NCBI GenBank assembly: GCA_900543025.1
Contig: UQPP01000043.1
Span: 1-14,395 of the forward strand
Length of the DNA stretch: 14,395 nt
Direction of reading: 5' to 3'
From: an uncultured Collinsella sp.
GTDB lineage: Bacteria; Actinomycetota; Coriobacteriia; Coriobacteriales; Coriobacteriaceae
The position numbers and the translations under genes were made by a program. Under the pieces are notes generated by a model. The model was not told where the DNA came from, ran no database searches, and was given only the letters and a program-made list of their open reading frames with translations. This document shows, one piece after another, positions 1-6,211 of this stretch. Every line of letters starts with the position of its first letter. The first letter of the stretch is position 1.

Positions 1-790
1 GCTCACAGACAATCGTTAAGCGGCTTTCATATGTTGCTTTGCCGTCGCACACCATATGAATGGGTATACCGCCGACGCTCATACGGATCTCGTCGGCCCA
101 ATCGACGCGGCCGCCTGATACGTCACGCCAGCGAACTTCACGGGATGAAACCTCGCACGCGCCCGCGAGCAAATCCTCAAACCAACCGACCGCATAGCAG
201 CCCATGTCATATAGACAGCCGCCCTGCAACGAATCAAGCAGATAGCCCGAAGGAGGCTCGCCGTAATCGAGCTTTTGCACGCTTTCAATCGAGACAATAC
301 GGCCAAGCTCACCCGACGCAAGCAAGTCCTTCACGCGAGTGCGCATCGGGCAAAACCGATTCTTCATCGCCTCCATAAACAGCACGCCGCGCTCACGAGA
401 GGTGGAGGCAATCGAGAGAGCCTCTTCCTCACTCAAAACGGCCGGCTTTTCGCACAGCACGGCCTTTCCCGCGCGCAGTGCCCGACAGACCCAATGCGCA
501 TGCATGCCATGTGGAAGAGCCAAGTAGATTGCGTCGACATCGGGGTCGGCAATCAGCGCATCATAAGCCACATCGCCGCTATCGTCAGCCGTGGCATAAC
601 TGTGCGCGGCATCAATCGAAAACGCCCTGCAAAACTCCTCAACATGCGAAGGAGTGCGGCCGGCGGCAGCCACAAGCCGTGCCCCGTCCACCTCCTTGAG
701 CGACGATGCAAATCGATGCGAAATGTGTCCAGCGCCCAAAACGCCCCAACAAACCTCACGCAAATCATCACATGAATCCCGATGACCCAC
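1..790 (-). CDS. Gfo/Idh/MocA-family NAD(P)-dependent oxidoreductase, 3' end cut by the window
   Basis: 263 codons are present; the C-terminus lies beyond base 1. The Rossmann start is visible as GVLGAGHIS (residues 16-24), the family's catalytic-lysine motif as CEKP (113-116), then MEAMKNRF (139-146) and GGCLYDMGCY (190-199), the usual order in dehydrogenases acting on sugars, inositols or dihydrodiols. Substrate cannot be told from sequence. Full-length relatives are about 320-330 residues, so roughly 60 are missing. I chose the GTG at 788-790 because GAAGGGGG (796-803) sits 5 nt upstream; the first ATGs in this strand are in another frame. It lies 90 nt downstream of the aldo/keto reductase on the same strand, with a long hairpin in between, so the two may be co-transcribed. 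A second, clearly different member of the family is encoded at 8046-9152. Confidence 0.87.
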   Translation of the reverse strand, partial: MGHRDSCDDLREVCWGVLGAGHISHRFASSLKEVDGARLVAAAGRTPSHVEEFCRAFSIDAAHSYATADDSGDVAYDALIADPDVDAIYLALPHGMHAHWVCRALRAGKAVLCEKPAVLSEEEALSIASTSRERGVLFMEAMKNRFCPMRTRVKDLLASGELGRIVSIESVQKLDYGEPPSGYLLDSLQGGCLYDMGCYAVGWFEDLLAGACEVSSREVRWRDVSGGRVDWADEIRMSVGGIPIHMVCDGKATYESRLTIVCE

Positions 791-805
791 GACAGCCCCC
801 TTCAG

Positions 806-868
806 TTGCGGTGAAATAGTTCCTGTTTGGCCCCTATTCTGCCGCAAACAGGAACTATTCCACCGCAA
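806..868 (-). repeat. Long inverted repeat (24-nt arms, 15-nt loop) between two co-directional genes
   Basis: Arms 806-829 and 845-868 are complementary at 23 of 24 positions. The only imperfect pair (A814/C860) becomes a U-G wobble in minus-strand RNA, so all 24 positions can pair in the transcript of the upstream aldo/keto reductase. The right arm also holds a small dyad, GGAACTATTCC (851-861). The stem starts 12 nt after the AKR stop and ends just before the ribosome binding site of the next gene. No U-tract follows, so it is not a classical intrinsic terminator; an mRNA-stabilising, processing or REP-like element is equally possible. Confidence 0.85.
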
Positions 869-880
869 GTTATAAAAGGG

Positions 881-2089
881 TCATGAGGAGCGCGTTTTGC
901 CGAAGGCCTTAAGCACCGCCGTCACGGGACCAGGCTGGAAACGTCGGCGCACATCGTCGAGACGCTCGGGAATATCGATGTGCTGTGGGCAGTGGCGCGC
1001 GCATTTGCCGCACTTGACGCAATTGCTCACGAGCTTGGGCTCGCTCGTGCGCACCGCACTCGCCGTAAAGTATTGCGACAGCCCCGTAAACCAGCTGTGC
1101 GCATAGCTCGCGTTGTAGGCGGCAAAGCAGCCGGGAATGTTGATACCCTTGGGGCATGGCATGCAGTAGCCGCATCCCGTGCAGGGCACACGGTTCGATT
1201 TCTCAAACTCCATCAACACGCGCGCAATCGTGTCGAGCTGGTTGGCAGTCATCGAATTCGGCAACGCGAGGTCTGCCAGTGACGAATTCTCATCCACCTG
1301 CGCGATATCGGTCATACCCGAAAGCAGCATCGTCACCTGAGGATGATTCCACACCCACGAAAGACCCCAGGCGGCAGGAGTGCGCAAATGCGGGTCACGG
1401 GCACTATCGAGCACAGCGCGGGCCCGTGGCGGCAGCTTGCCCGCTAAACGCCCGCCCAGCAGCGGCTCCATCACAAACACCGCGAGCCCGCGCTCCGCAG
1501 CCGCCATGAGTCCTGCCGTTCCCGCTTGGTAACGCTCGCCGGCATAGTTGTACTGTATCTGGCAAAAATCCCAGTCATATGCGTCAAGCATCGTCAGGAA
1601 ATCCACCGCGCTGCCGTGGTACGAAAAACCAATCTGGCGAATGCGCCCCGCCGCCTTTTGACACGCGATCCAGTCCTCAATGCCCAATGCCACCACACGT
1701 TCCCACTGGGCGGGCGAGGTAATGTTATGCATGAGGTAATAGTCGATATGGTCGGTCCGCAGGCGCCGCAGTTGCTCATCGAAGAACCGGTCGAAATCCT
1801 CCGCGCACTTGCACGAAGCATGCGGCAACTTGGTCGCCAGCAACACCCGGTCACGCAGCCCCAAGCGCTCAAGCGAGGCGCCCACGCACGCCTCGTTACC
1901 GGGATAGAGGTACGCGGTGTCCAGATAATTAATCCCCTGCTCCACCGCACGGGAAATGATGGCATCGGCTGTCTTCGCATCCGGACGTCCCGGCGCACCG
2001 GGAAACCTCATGCAGCCCAGACCCAACGCCGAGATACGGTTGCCGCTTTTGGGGTCAACGCGATATTGCACGGCCCCTCCCTTCGCCAT
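881..2089 (-). CDS. Aldo/keto reductase with C-terminal 4Fe-4S ferredoxin domain
   Basis: A 402-residue cytoplasmic oxidoreductase of the ferredoxin-fused aldo/keto reductase group. The TIM-barrel half shows GLGCMRFPG (about 23-31) and the usual catalytic set: D57 and Y62 in DTAYLYP, K87 in ATKLP, H120 in YLMHN. The C-terminal part has two cysteine clusters, CTGCGYCMPCP from residue 303 and CVKCGKCARHCP from 357, as expected for two [4Fe-4S] centres. The substrate is unknown. The frame stays open to a GTG at 2188, but homology begins only near the ATG at 2087-2089, preceded by a weak GGGG ribosome site; a good promoter overlaps the longer version, so I prefer 2089. The next gene downstream on this strand is a Gfo/Idh/MocA oxidoreductase. 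Confidence 0.93.
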   Translation of the reverse strand: MAKGGAVQYRVDPKSGNRISALGLGCMRFPGAPGRPDAKTADAIISRAVEQGINYLDTAYLYPGNEACVGASLERLGLRDRVLLATKLPHASCKCAEDFDRFFDEQLRRLRTDHIDYYLMHNITSPAQWERVVALGIEDWIACQKAAGRIRQIGFSYHGSAVDFLTMLDAYDWDFCQIQYNYAGERYQAGTAGLMAAAERGLAVFVMEPLLGGRLAGKLPPRARAVLDSARDPHLRTPAAWGLSWVWNHPQVTMLLSGMTDIAQVDENSSLADLALPNSMTANQLDTIARVLMEFEKSNRVPCTGCGYCMPCPKGINIPGCFAAYNASYAHSWFTGLSQYFTASAVRTSEPKLVSNCVKCGKCARHCPQHIDIPERLDDVRRRFQPGPVTAVLKAFGKTRSS

Positions 2090-2158
2090 CAGCGCCCCGG
2101 CAAGGCGAAACACAATGGTCACGCAGCCGAAACATCGTGGAATCGCAATCGAGAACGT

Positions 2159-2188
2159 ATCGTAACGCAGCAGAAATCGAGCTGTCAC
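2159..2188 (-). promoter_or_regulatory. Putative sigma-A-type promoter for the aldo/keto reductase
   Basis: Reading the minus strand, GTGACA (2183-2188, 5 of 6 to TTGACA), an 18-nt spacer and TACGAT (2159-2164, 4 of 6 to TATAAT). Transcription would begin near 2152 and give a leader of about 60 nt before the ATG at 2089. This is a consensus match only. Confidence 0.45.
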
Positions 2189-2208
2189 GGCACCGCTTTA
2201 ACATCAGC

Positions 2209-2234
2209 AAAAAGCCCGATGAAAGGAGCCGGGC
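2209..2234 (-). terminator. Intrinsic-terminator-like hairpin
   Basis: In minus-strand RNA a GCCCG/CGGGC stem (2230-2234 with 2214-2218), an 11-nt loop and then five U residues (2213-2209). The stem is short but GC-only and directly followed by the U-tract. It is oriented away from the plus-strand gene at 2396. Confidence 0.55.
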
Positions 2235-2290
2235 ATGACCACGCGCATGTCTTTGCGGTCTGCCCTGCAGCGTAGCGTCCAGGCAAACGT
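2209..2290 (-). ncRNA. Candidate small RNA between divergent genes
   Basis: A possible RNA of about 80 nt on the minus strand, bounded by a promoter-like sequence (2297-2326) and an intrinsic-terminator-like hairpin with a five-T tail (2209-2234). No annotated minus-strand gene lies upstream that would need this terminator, and the aldo/keto reductase promoter lies downstream of it. An internal GACC/GGTC pairing (2237-2240 with 2257-2260) may add a hairpin. I do not recognise an Rfam family. The alternative is an attenuated leader of the reductase, or simply insulation against antisense transcription. Confidence 0.3.
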
Positions 2291-2296
2291 TTCTTT

Positions 2297-2326
2297 TTTA
2301 TAACAGCCGCCCCGCGCACCCACCAA
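2297..2326 (-). promoter_or_regulatory. Putative promoter of the candidate small RNA
   Basis: On the minus strand TTGGTG (2321-2326), an 18-nt spacer and TATAAA (2297-2302, 5 of 6 to TATAAT). The -10 is good, the -35 only half-matched. Predicted start is near 2290. Confidence 0.35.
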
Positions 2327-2340
2327 TCACCCTGGCAGCA

Positions 2341-2346
2341 TACAAT
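2341..2346 (+). promoter_or_regulatory. Putative -10 element for the ketopantoate-reductase-family gene
   Basis: TACAAT, 50 nt before the start codon at 2396; no convincing -35 lies upstream. The leader then contains a small GC hairpin (CGCCC...GGGCG, about 2354-2370) before the GGGGAG ribosome site at 2381-2386. Confidence 0.3.
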
Positions 2347-2395
2347 CCATCAGGCGCCCCCACGCGGGCGACTTTTATATGGGGAGATGATTCAT

Positions 2396-3310
2396 ATGCA
2401 GATCAACAAAGTCGCCTTTATCGGCAAGGGCGGCGTCGGGCTACTCTACGGCAGCATGATCGCCCAGGCACTCGGCAACGATGCCGTCGAATACGTCATG
2501 GACGACGCCCGTTTTGAGCGCCATGCGAACGACGCGCTCACCGTCAACGGCAAGCCCTGCGATCTCACGTCCGTCCGCGCCAGCGAGGCAACGCCCGCCG
2601 ATCTGGTCATCCTGACGGTCAAGACCACCGGTCTCGACCAAGCACTCAAGACTATGGAGCACGTCGTGGGTCCTAACACGCTCATCGCCTCGCTGTGCAA
2701 CGGCATTACGAGCGAGCAGAAGATTGCCGAGCGCTTTGGCTGGGAGCACACCGTCCTGGGTATCTGCCAGGGCATGGACGCCGTGTTCCTCAACGGCGCG
2801 CTCACCTTTACCAACACTGGAGAAATCCGCTTTGGCGCGGCGGCCGGTACGGATCCCGCAACCATCACCGCAATCGACGAGCTCTACACGCGCTGCGGCA
2901 TCGCCCATACCGTCGAGCACGACATTGCGCACCGCATGTGGGCCAAACTCATGCTCAACGACGGCATCAACCAGACCTGTATGGCCTACGGCGGGACCTA
3001 CGGAAGCGCCACGGAGCCGGGCTCCGAGCAGCGTCGCTGCTTTGTTTCCGCCATGCGAGAGACGCTTGCGGTCGCCAATGCCGAGGGCATTGAGCTGACG
3101 GAAGCAGACCTGACGCAGATGGTGCACCTCATCGAGGGAATCGACCCCACCGGTATGCCCTCGATGGCGCAGGACCGCATCGCACAACGAAAAACCGAAG
3201 TCGAGGAGTTCGCGGGCACCATTTGCCGCCTCGCGGCCAAACACGATATCCAAGTGCCGCAAAACGAGTGGCTCTATCGGCGCATCCGCGATATCGAGGC
3301 AAGCTGGTAG
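2396..3310 (+). CDS. panE: 2-dehydropantoate 2-reductase (ketopantoate reductase) family protein
   Basis: 304 residues. It would catalyse NADPH-dependent reduction of 2-dehydropantoate to pantoate, a step towards pantothenate and coenzyme A. Visible features are the nucleotide-binding IGKGGVG (9-15), LTVKT (73-77), LCNGI with N102, the second-domain lysine K184 in AKLMLNDG, S256 in PSMAQD and E268 in TEVEE; these match the catalytic and substrate residues known in E. coli PanE (N98, K176, S244, E256). The ATG at 2396 is preferred to the in-frame ATG at 2387, because the GGGGAG ribosome site (2381-2386) is 9 nt from the former and directly abuts the latter. It is a single-gene unit closed by a terminator at 3344-3382. 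No other pantothenate gene is nearby, so a related 2-hydroxyacid substrate remains possible. Confidence 0.87.
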   Translation: MQINKVAFIGKGGVGLLYGSMIAQALGNDAVEYVMDDARFERHANDALTVNGKPCDLTSVRASEATPADLVILTVKTTGLDQALKTMEHVVGPNTLIASLCNGITSEQKIAERFGWEHTVLGICQGMDAVFLNGALTFTNTGEIRFGAAAGTDPATITAIDELYTRCGIAHTVEHDIAHRMWAKLMLNDGINQTCMAYGGTYGSATEPGSEQRRCFVSAMRETLAVANAEGIELTEADLTQMVHLIEGIDPTGMPSMAQDRIAQRKTEVEEFAGTICRLAAKHDIQVPQNEWLYRRIRDIEASW

Positions 3311-3343
3311 CGCCCGGCTCACCACGTCAACAGACTCAACAGC

Positions 3344-3382
3344 AAAGCCGCCGCAAGGGAACCTTTCCCCTGCGGCGGCTTT
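3344..3382. terminator. Bidirectional terminator between convergent genes
   Basis: A perfect 12-bp stem, 3344-3355 (AAAGCCGCCGCA) with 3371-3382, continued by an inner GGGAA/TTCCC pairing. A-rich and T-rich ends allow it to serve the gene ending at 3310 (plus) and the one ending at 3419 (minus). Confidence 0.85.
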
Positions 3383-3418
3383 CATCTTCGTCTATGACCG
3401 GCGGCAACCTCACAACAG

Positions 3419-3625
3419 TTAGCGTTGCGACTCAGGCACCTCGTCCTCGCCATCGCGGCAAAGAACTACACCCGCACTTCCCAGCAGCGCAGCCGCGATC
3501 AACGCACCGACCACGATAGAGGCAGCCCCACAAGACCCCTGCATACCCGCGACGAGCGCGGCCGTAGGACCAAGGCAACCAAGCGTCAATGCAACGGCGG
3601 CAACGGCGATATCTCGAGCGTTCAC
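3419..3625 (-). CDS. Small hypothetical membrane protein with two predicted helices
   Basis: 68 residues with two hydrophobic stretches (about 5-28 and 36-57) joined by a short Gly/Ser/Cys loop and ended by a charged tail, DGEDEVPESQR. The pattern suggests a small two-span membrane protein; I recognise no family. The GTG start at 3623-3625 is supported by GGAGGAAG located 7 nt upstream. A 9-bp hairpin directly abuts this ribosome site. It converges with the ketopantoate-reductase-family gene and shares its terminator. The longer overlapping frame at 3432-3791 has no comparable start signal and a shadow-like composition. Confidence 0.6.
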   Translation of the reverse strand: MNARDIAVAAVALTLGCLGPTAALVAGMQGSCGAASIVVGALIAAALLGSAGVVLCRDGEDEVPESQR

Positions 3626-3639
3626 AAGACCACTTCCTC

Positions 3640-3664
3640 CACGAGAAAGACTTTGTTTCTCGTG
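3640..3664 (-). promoter_or_regulatory. Perfect 9-bp hairpin abutting a ribosome binding site
   Basis: CACGAGAAA (3640-3648) and TTTCTCGTG (3656-3664) flank a 7-nt loop. In the minus-strand transcript the stem ends right at the GGAGG of the small membrane protein gene, so it could protect the 5' end of the message or modulate ribosome access. No U-tract follows, which argues against termination. Confidence 0.5.
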
Positions 3665-3740
3665 ACTTAGTGTGCCCCGCGCCCATATGCGCGGCGTACT
3701 GCCACGGTAAGCGCTCTGTTAACTCAAGCGCATGCATAGA

Positions 3741-3784
3741 ACGGGCGTCCTTACGTTGCCCTAAAGCTCGGTAAAGACGCCCGT
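3741..3784 (-). terminator. Terminator of the secreted-protein gene
   Basis: Arms 3741-3754 and 3771-3784 pair at 13 of 14 positions, with the remaining pair G-U-compatible on one strand, forming an ACGGGCGTC/GACGCCCGT core. It lies 28 nt after the stop at 3812. In minus-strand RNA the stem is followed by a short UUCU only. Confidence 0.7.
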
Positions 3785-3811
3785 CCGCCAAATATCCGTG
3801 ATGCAGAAAAA

Positions 3812-4588
3812 TTACCAGCCAGTGTAGTAGTCGGTGGTTCCGGCGGCGCAGCCGGAGTCATAGACCTTGCACTCGCCCTTGGAACCGGTAAACGTGGAGC
3901 CCTGAGCCTTATCACCCGCGGCCACGACGTAGTAACCATCAGAATCGCGCCAAAAGCCCTCGGAATCCTGCGTCCATTCGCCCGTGCGGTGGTGATACAA
4001 CACGTTGCTGCTGTAATAAGTCTCGCGGCGGCCGTTATAGTTATTGACGCCGCTCGAGCGCGTCAGGCCCGAGCCGTTCGCGTAATACGCAGCAGACGCG
4101 TAAGACGAGCCGGAGCCGGCGTTGTAATACGATGCCTGAACGGCCTCAGCGGCCTCTGCTTCGGCTGCGGCAGCCTCGAGCGCCTCGCGCTTGACATCCT
4201 CAAGCGTGGAGCGAAGCTCGTCGAGCTCGGTCGACTTGGCGTCGACCTCCCCCATCGTCAACAGGCTACCCGCACCGTCGATGCAACCCTGCAGCACAGC
4301 GCGCTCGTCATCGGTAGCATAGTCGCCATACATATTCATAATGATCTGAGCGCGCATCTCCAGGGAGTCGCGCTTTGCCCCCATCGAGGCATTCCACTCC
4401 TGCATAGAGCCATAACCATCGCCGCGGTAGTCGACGGGCTGCACCAGCGTCGCCTCGGAGGGCGTTGATCCGACCGTATCGGATAGTGTTGCCGCGTGGG
4501 CATCGGTTGCGCCGGCGCCCACCAAAAGTGCCACGGTCAGAGCGGCGGAAAGGGCCGCGGCTTTCGGTTTTCGTGAATCGATCCTCAT
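3812..4588 (-). CDS. Secreted protein with coiled-coil-like centre and Tyr/Gly-rich C-terminal domain
   Basis: 258 residues. It begins with a Sec-type signal peptide: basic MRIDSRKPK, hydrophobic run 10-27, likely cleavage after AHA (30-32). An Ala/Glu-rich segment (about 120-150) suggests a helical stalk. Then comes a Ser/Tyr/Gly linker and a C-terminal domain with WTQDSEGFWRDSDGYYVVAA, CKVYDSGCAAG and a final TDYYTGW. The last motifs resemble the double-psi beta-barrel (3D/RlpA-like) C-terminal domains of Firmicute and actinobacterial surface or lysin proteins, with two cysteines placed for a disulphide; this is pattern recall, not proof. The ATG at 4586-4588 follows a GGAGG 11-12 nt upstream; the frame is open further but the signal peptide fixes this start. 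It is a single gene with its own terminator. Probably cell-wall associated. Confidence 0.72.
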   Translation of the reverse strand: MRIDSRKPKAAALSAALTVALLVGAGATDAHAATLSDTVGSTPSEATLVQPVDYRGDGYGSMQEWNASMGAKRDSLEMRAQIIMNMYGDYATDDERAVLQGCIDGAGSLLTMGEVDAKSTELDELRSTLEDVKREALEAAAAEAEAAEAVQASYYNAGSGSSYASAAYYANGSGLTRSSGVNNYNGRRETYYSSNVLYHHRTGEWTQDSEGFWRDSDGYYVVAAGDKAQGSTFTGSKGECKVYDSGCAAGTTDYYTGW

Positions 4589-4803
4589 GTAGCTGGAAAC
4601 CTCCGTAGTGTGTTTTTGCTGCGTTTGAGCTGCGTGTGATTCGATCGCGCTGCATAGTACCCCGAGCAAATCGCGACCTGCGGTTTTACTCAAAAGGCGC
4701 ACGTCAATTGCGTAAAACTCACATCCTCTTAACAGGAGTTTTCCACAACTCAAATGCATAAAGCGTGCCAAAAACCCTGTTTTTACACCCTCTCTATGCA
4801 AAA
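4589..4803. other. Gene-free leader and intergenic region
   Basis: Non-coding stretch upstream of the secreted-protein gene. On the minus strand TACTAT (4654-4659) is a possible -10 with no good -35, which would give a leader of about 60 nt; the GGAGG ribosome site is near 4600. A GAGTT/AACTC dyad surrounds TTTTCCAC near 4736-4750. I see no RNA gene or riboswitch I can name. Confidence 0.4.
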
Positions 4804-4840
4804 AAGGCACCTGTGCAACCATTGTTCGCACAGGCGCCTT
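4800..4840 (-). terminator. Intrinsic terminator of metY
   Basis: In minus-strand RNA a 13-bp stem (4828-4840 with 4804-4816), AAGGCGCCTGTGC against GCACAGGTGCCTT with one G-U wobble, an 11-nt loop, then a run of U residues (4805-4800). This is a textbook rho-independent terminator, 60 nt past the metY stop codon. Confidence 0.9.
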
Positions 4841-4900
4841 GAGCAGGCATTTTATGCAGTTATACCTATCGAGTCGCAAGGGGTCCTTGCACAAGTCGCC

Positions 4901-6211
4901 TTACTCGTCCAGCGCGGCGAAGGCCTGCTTCAGATCCCAAATGATATCCTCGGCGTTCTCGGTACCGATGGAAAGACGGATCGTGGAGGGCGTGATGTTC
5001 TGCTCGGCGAGCTCCTCGGCAGAGAGCTGGGAGTGCGTGGTGGTAGCCGGGTGCACGACGAGCGACTTGACGTCGGCCACGTTAGCGAGCAGCGAGAACA
5101 CCTGCAGATGATCGATGAACTTCCAAGCTGCCTCCTGGCCACCCTTAATCTCAAAGGTAAAGATCGAGGCACCGCCGTTGGGGAAGTACTTCTGATAGAG
5201 CTCGTGATCGGGGTGCTCAGGCAGGCTCGGGTGGTTCACCCTGGCGACGTGGCTGTCACCAGCCAGGAACTCAACGACCTTCTTGGTGTTCTCGACATGA
5301 CGGTCAACGCGCAGCGACAGGGTCTCGGTGCCCTGGAGCAGGACCCAGGCGTTGAACGGGCTGATGCAGGCGCCCTCGTCACGCAGCAGGATAGCGCGGA
5401 CATAGGTTGCGAAGGCGGCGGGACCGGCAGCCTCGGCAAACGAAACACCGTGGTAGGAGGGGTTGGGCTCAGCGATCTGGGCGTACTTTCCGCTCGCCTT
5501 CCAATCGAAGTTACCGCCGTCGACGATCACACCGCCCAGCGAGGTGCCGTGGCCGCCGATGAACTTGGTTGCGGAGTGGACGACGATGTTGGCACCATGC
5601 TCCAGCGGACGGAACAGATACGGGGTGCCGAAGGTGTTATCGACGACAACCGGCAGACCGTGCTTCTTGGCGATCTCGGAGATGGCGTCGATGTTGGGGA
5701 TGTCGGAGTTGGGGTTGCCGAGCGTCTCGAGGTAGATGACCGTGGTGTTGTCCTTGATGGCACCCTCGACCTCTTCCAGGTTATGGGCATCGACAAACGT
5801 GGTCTCGACGCCAAACTGGGAGAGCGTATGCTCCAGCAGGTTGTAGGAGCCACCGTAGATGGTCTTCTGAGCCACCACGTGGTCACCGGCCTGGGCAAGA
5901 GCCTGCAGGGTATAGGTGATGGCAGCAGCACCGGAGGCGACGGCAAGACCTGCCACGCCACCCTCGAGTGCGGCGATACGGTCCTCGAAGACGCCCTGGG
6001 TGGAGTTGGTCAGACGGCCGTAGATGTTACCGGCGTCGGCAAGACCAAAGCGGTCGGCGGCGTGCTGGGAGTTGCGGAACACATAGCTCGTGGTCTGGTA
6101 GATAGGCACGGCACGGGAGTCGGATGCAGGATCGGCGCTCTCCTGGCCAACGTGCAGCTGCAGGGTATCGAAACCAAAGGTGTGCTCGGGGTTGTTAATG
6201 AACTGGCTCAT
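4901..6211 (-). CDS. metY: O-acetylhomoserine sulfhydrylase (aminocarboxypropyltransferase), MetY type
   Basis: 436 residues, the usual length for MetY of the Cys/Met-metabolism PLP enzyme family. It converts O-acetylhomoserine plus sulfide to homocysteine (or, with methanethiol, to methionine) in the cytoplasm. Visible are QTTSYVF (39-45), YGRLTN (64-69), the cofactor-binding SGAAAI (93-98), D191 in VVDNTF and the PLP lysine K216 in HSATKFIGGHG. The ATG at 6211 follows AAGGAG (6218-6223) by 6 nt. It is divergent from a LysR-type regulator at 6485 and has a strong promoter at 6395-6423. The leader holds an upstream ORF with Cys codons, suggesting feedback control by sulfur amino acids. A terminator follows at 4800-4840, so it is monocistronic. 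Members with alternative acyl donors exist, so substrate preference is an inference. Confidence 0.95.
   Translation of the reverse strand: MSQFINNPEHTFGFDTLQLHVGQESADPASDSRAVPIYQTTSYVFRNSQHAADRFGLADAGNIYGRLTNSTQGVFEDRIAALEGGVAGLAVASGAAAITYTLQALAQAGDHVVAQKTIYGGSYNLLEHTLSQFGVETTFVDAHNLEEVEGAIKDNTTVIYLETLGNPNSDIPNIDAISEIAKKHGLPVVVDNTFGTPYLFRPLEHGANIVVHSATKFIGGHGTSLGGVIVDGGNFDWKASGKYAQIAEPNPSYHGVSFAEAAGPAAFATYVRAILLRDEGACISPFNAWVLLQGTETLSLRVDRHVENTKKVVEFLAGDSHVARVNHPSLPEHPDHELYQKYFPNGGASIFTFEIKGGQEAAWKFIDHLQVFSLLANVADVKSLVVHPATTTHSQLSAEELAEQNITPSTIRLSIGTENAEDIIWDLKQAFAALDE

Noticed and set aside
1526..2275. Plus-strand open frame of 249 codons opposite the aldo/keto reductase
   Set aside because: The minus strand here carries clear catalytic and Fe-S motifs; the plus frame shows none and is a shadow.
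2387..2395. ATG at 2387 as start of the ketopantoate-reductase-family gene
   Set aside because: It directly abuts the GGGGAG ribosome site, leaving no spacing; the ATG at 2396 is properly spaced.
4739..4747. DnaA-box-like TTTTCCACA
   Set aside because: One isolated site with a mismatch and no cluster, AT-rich unwinding region or replication genes nearby; not an origin.
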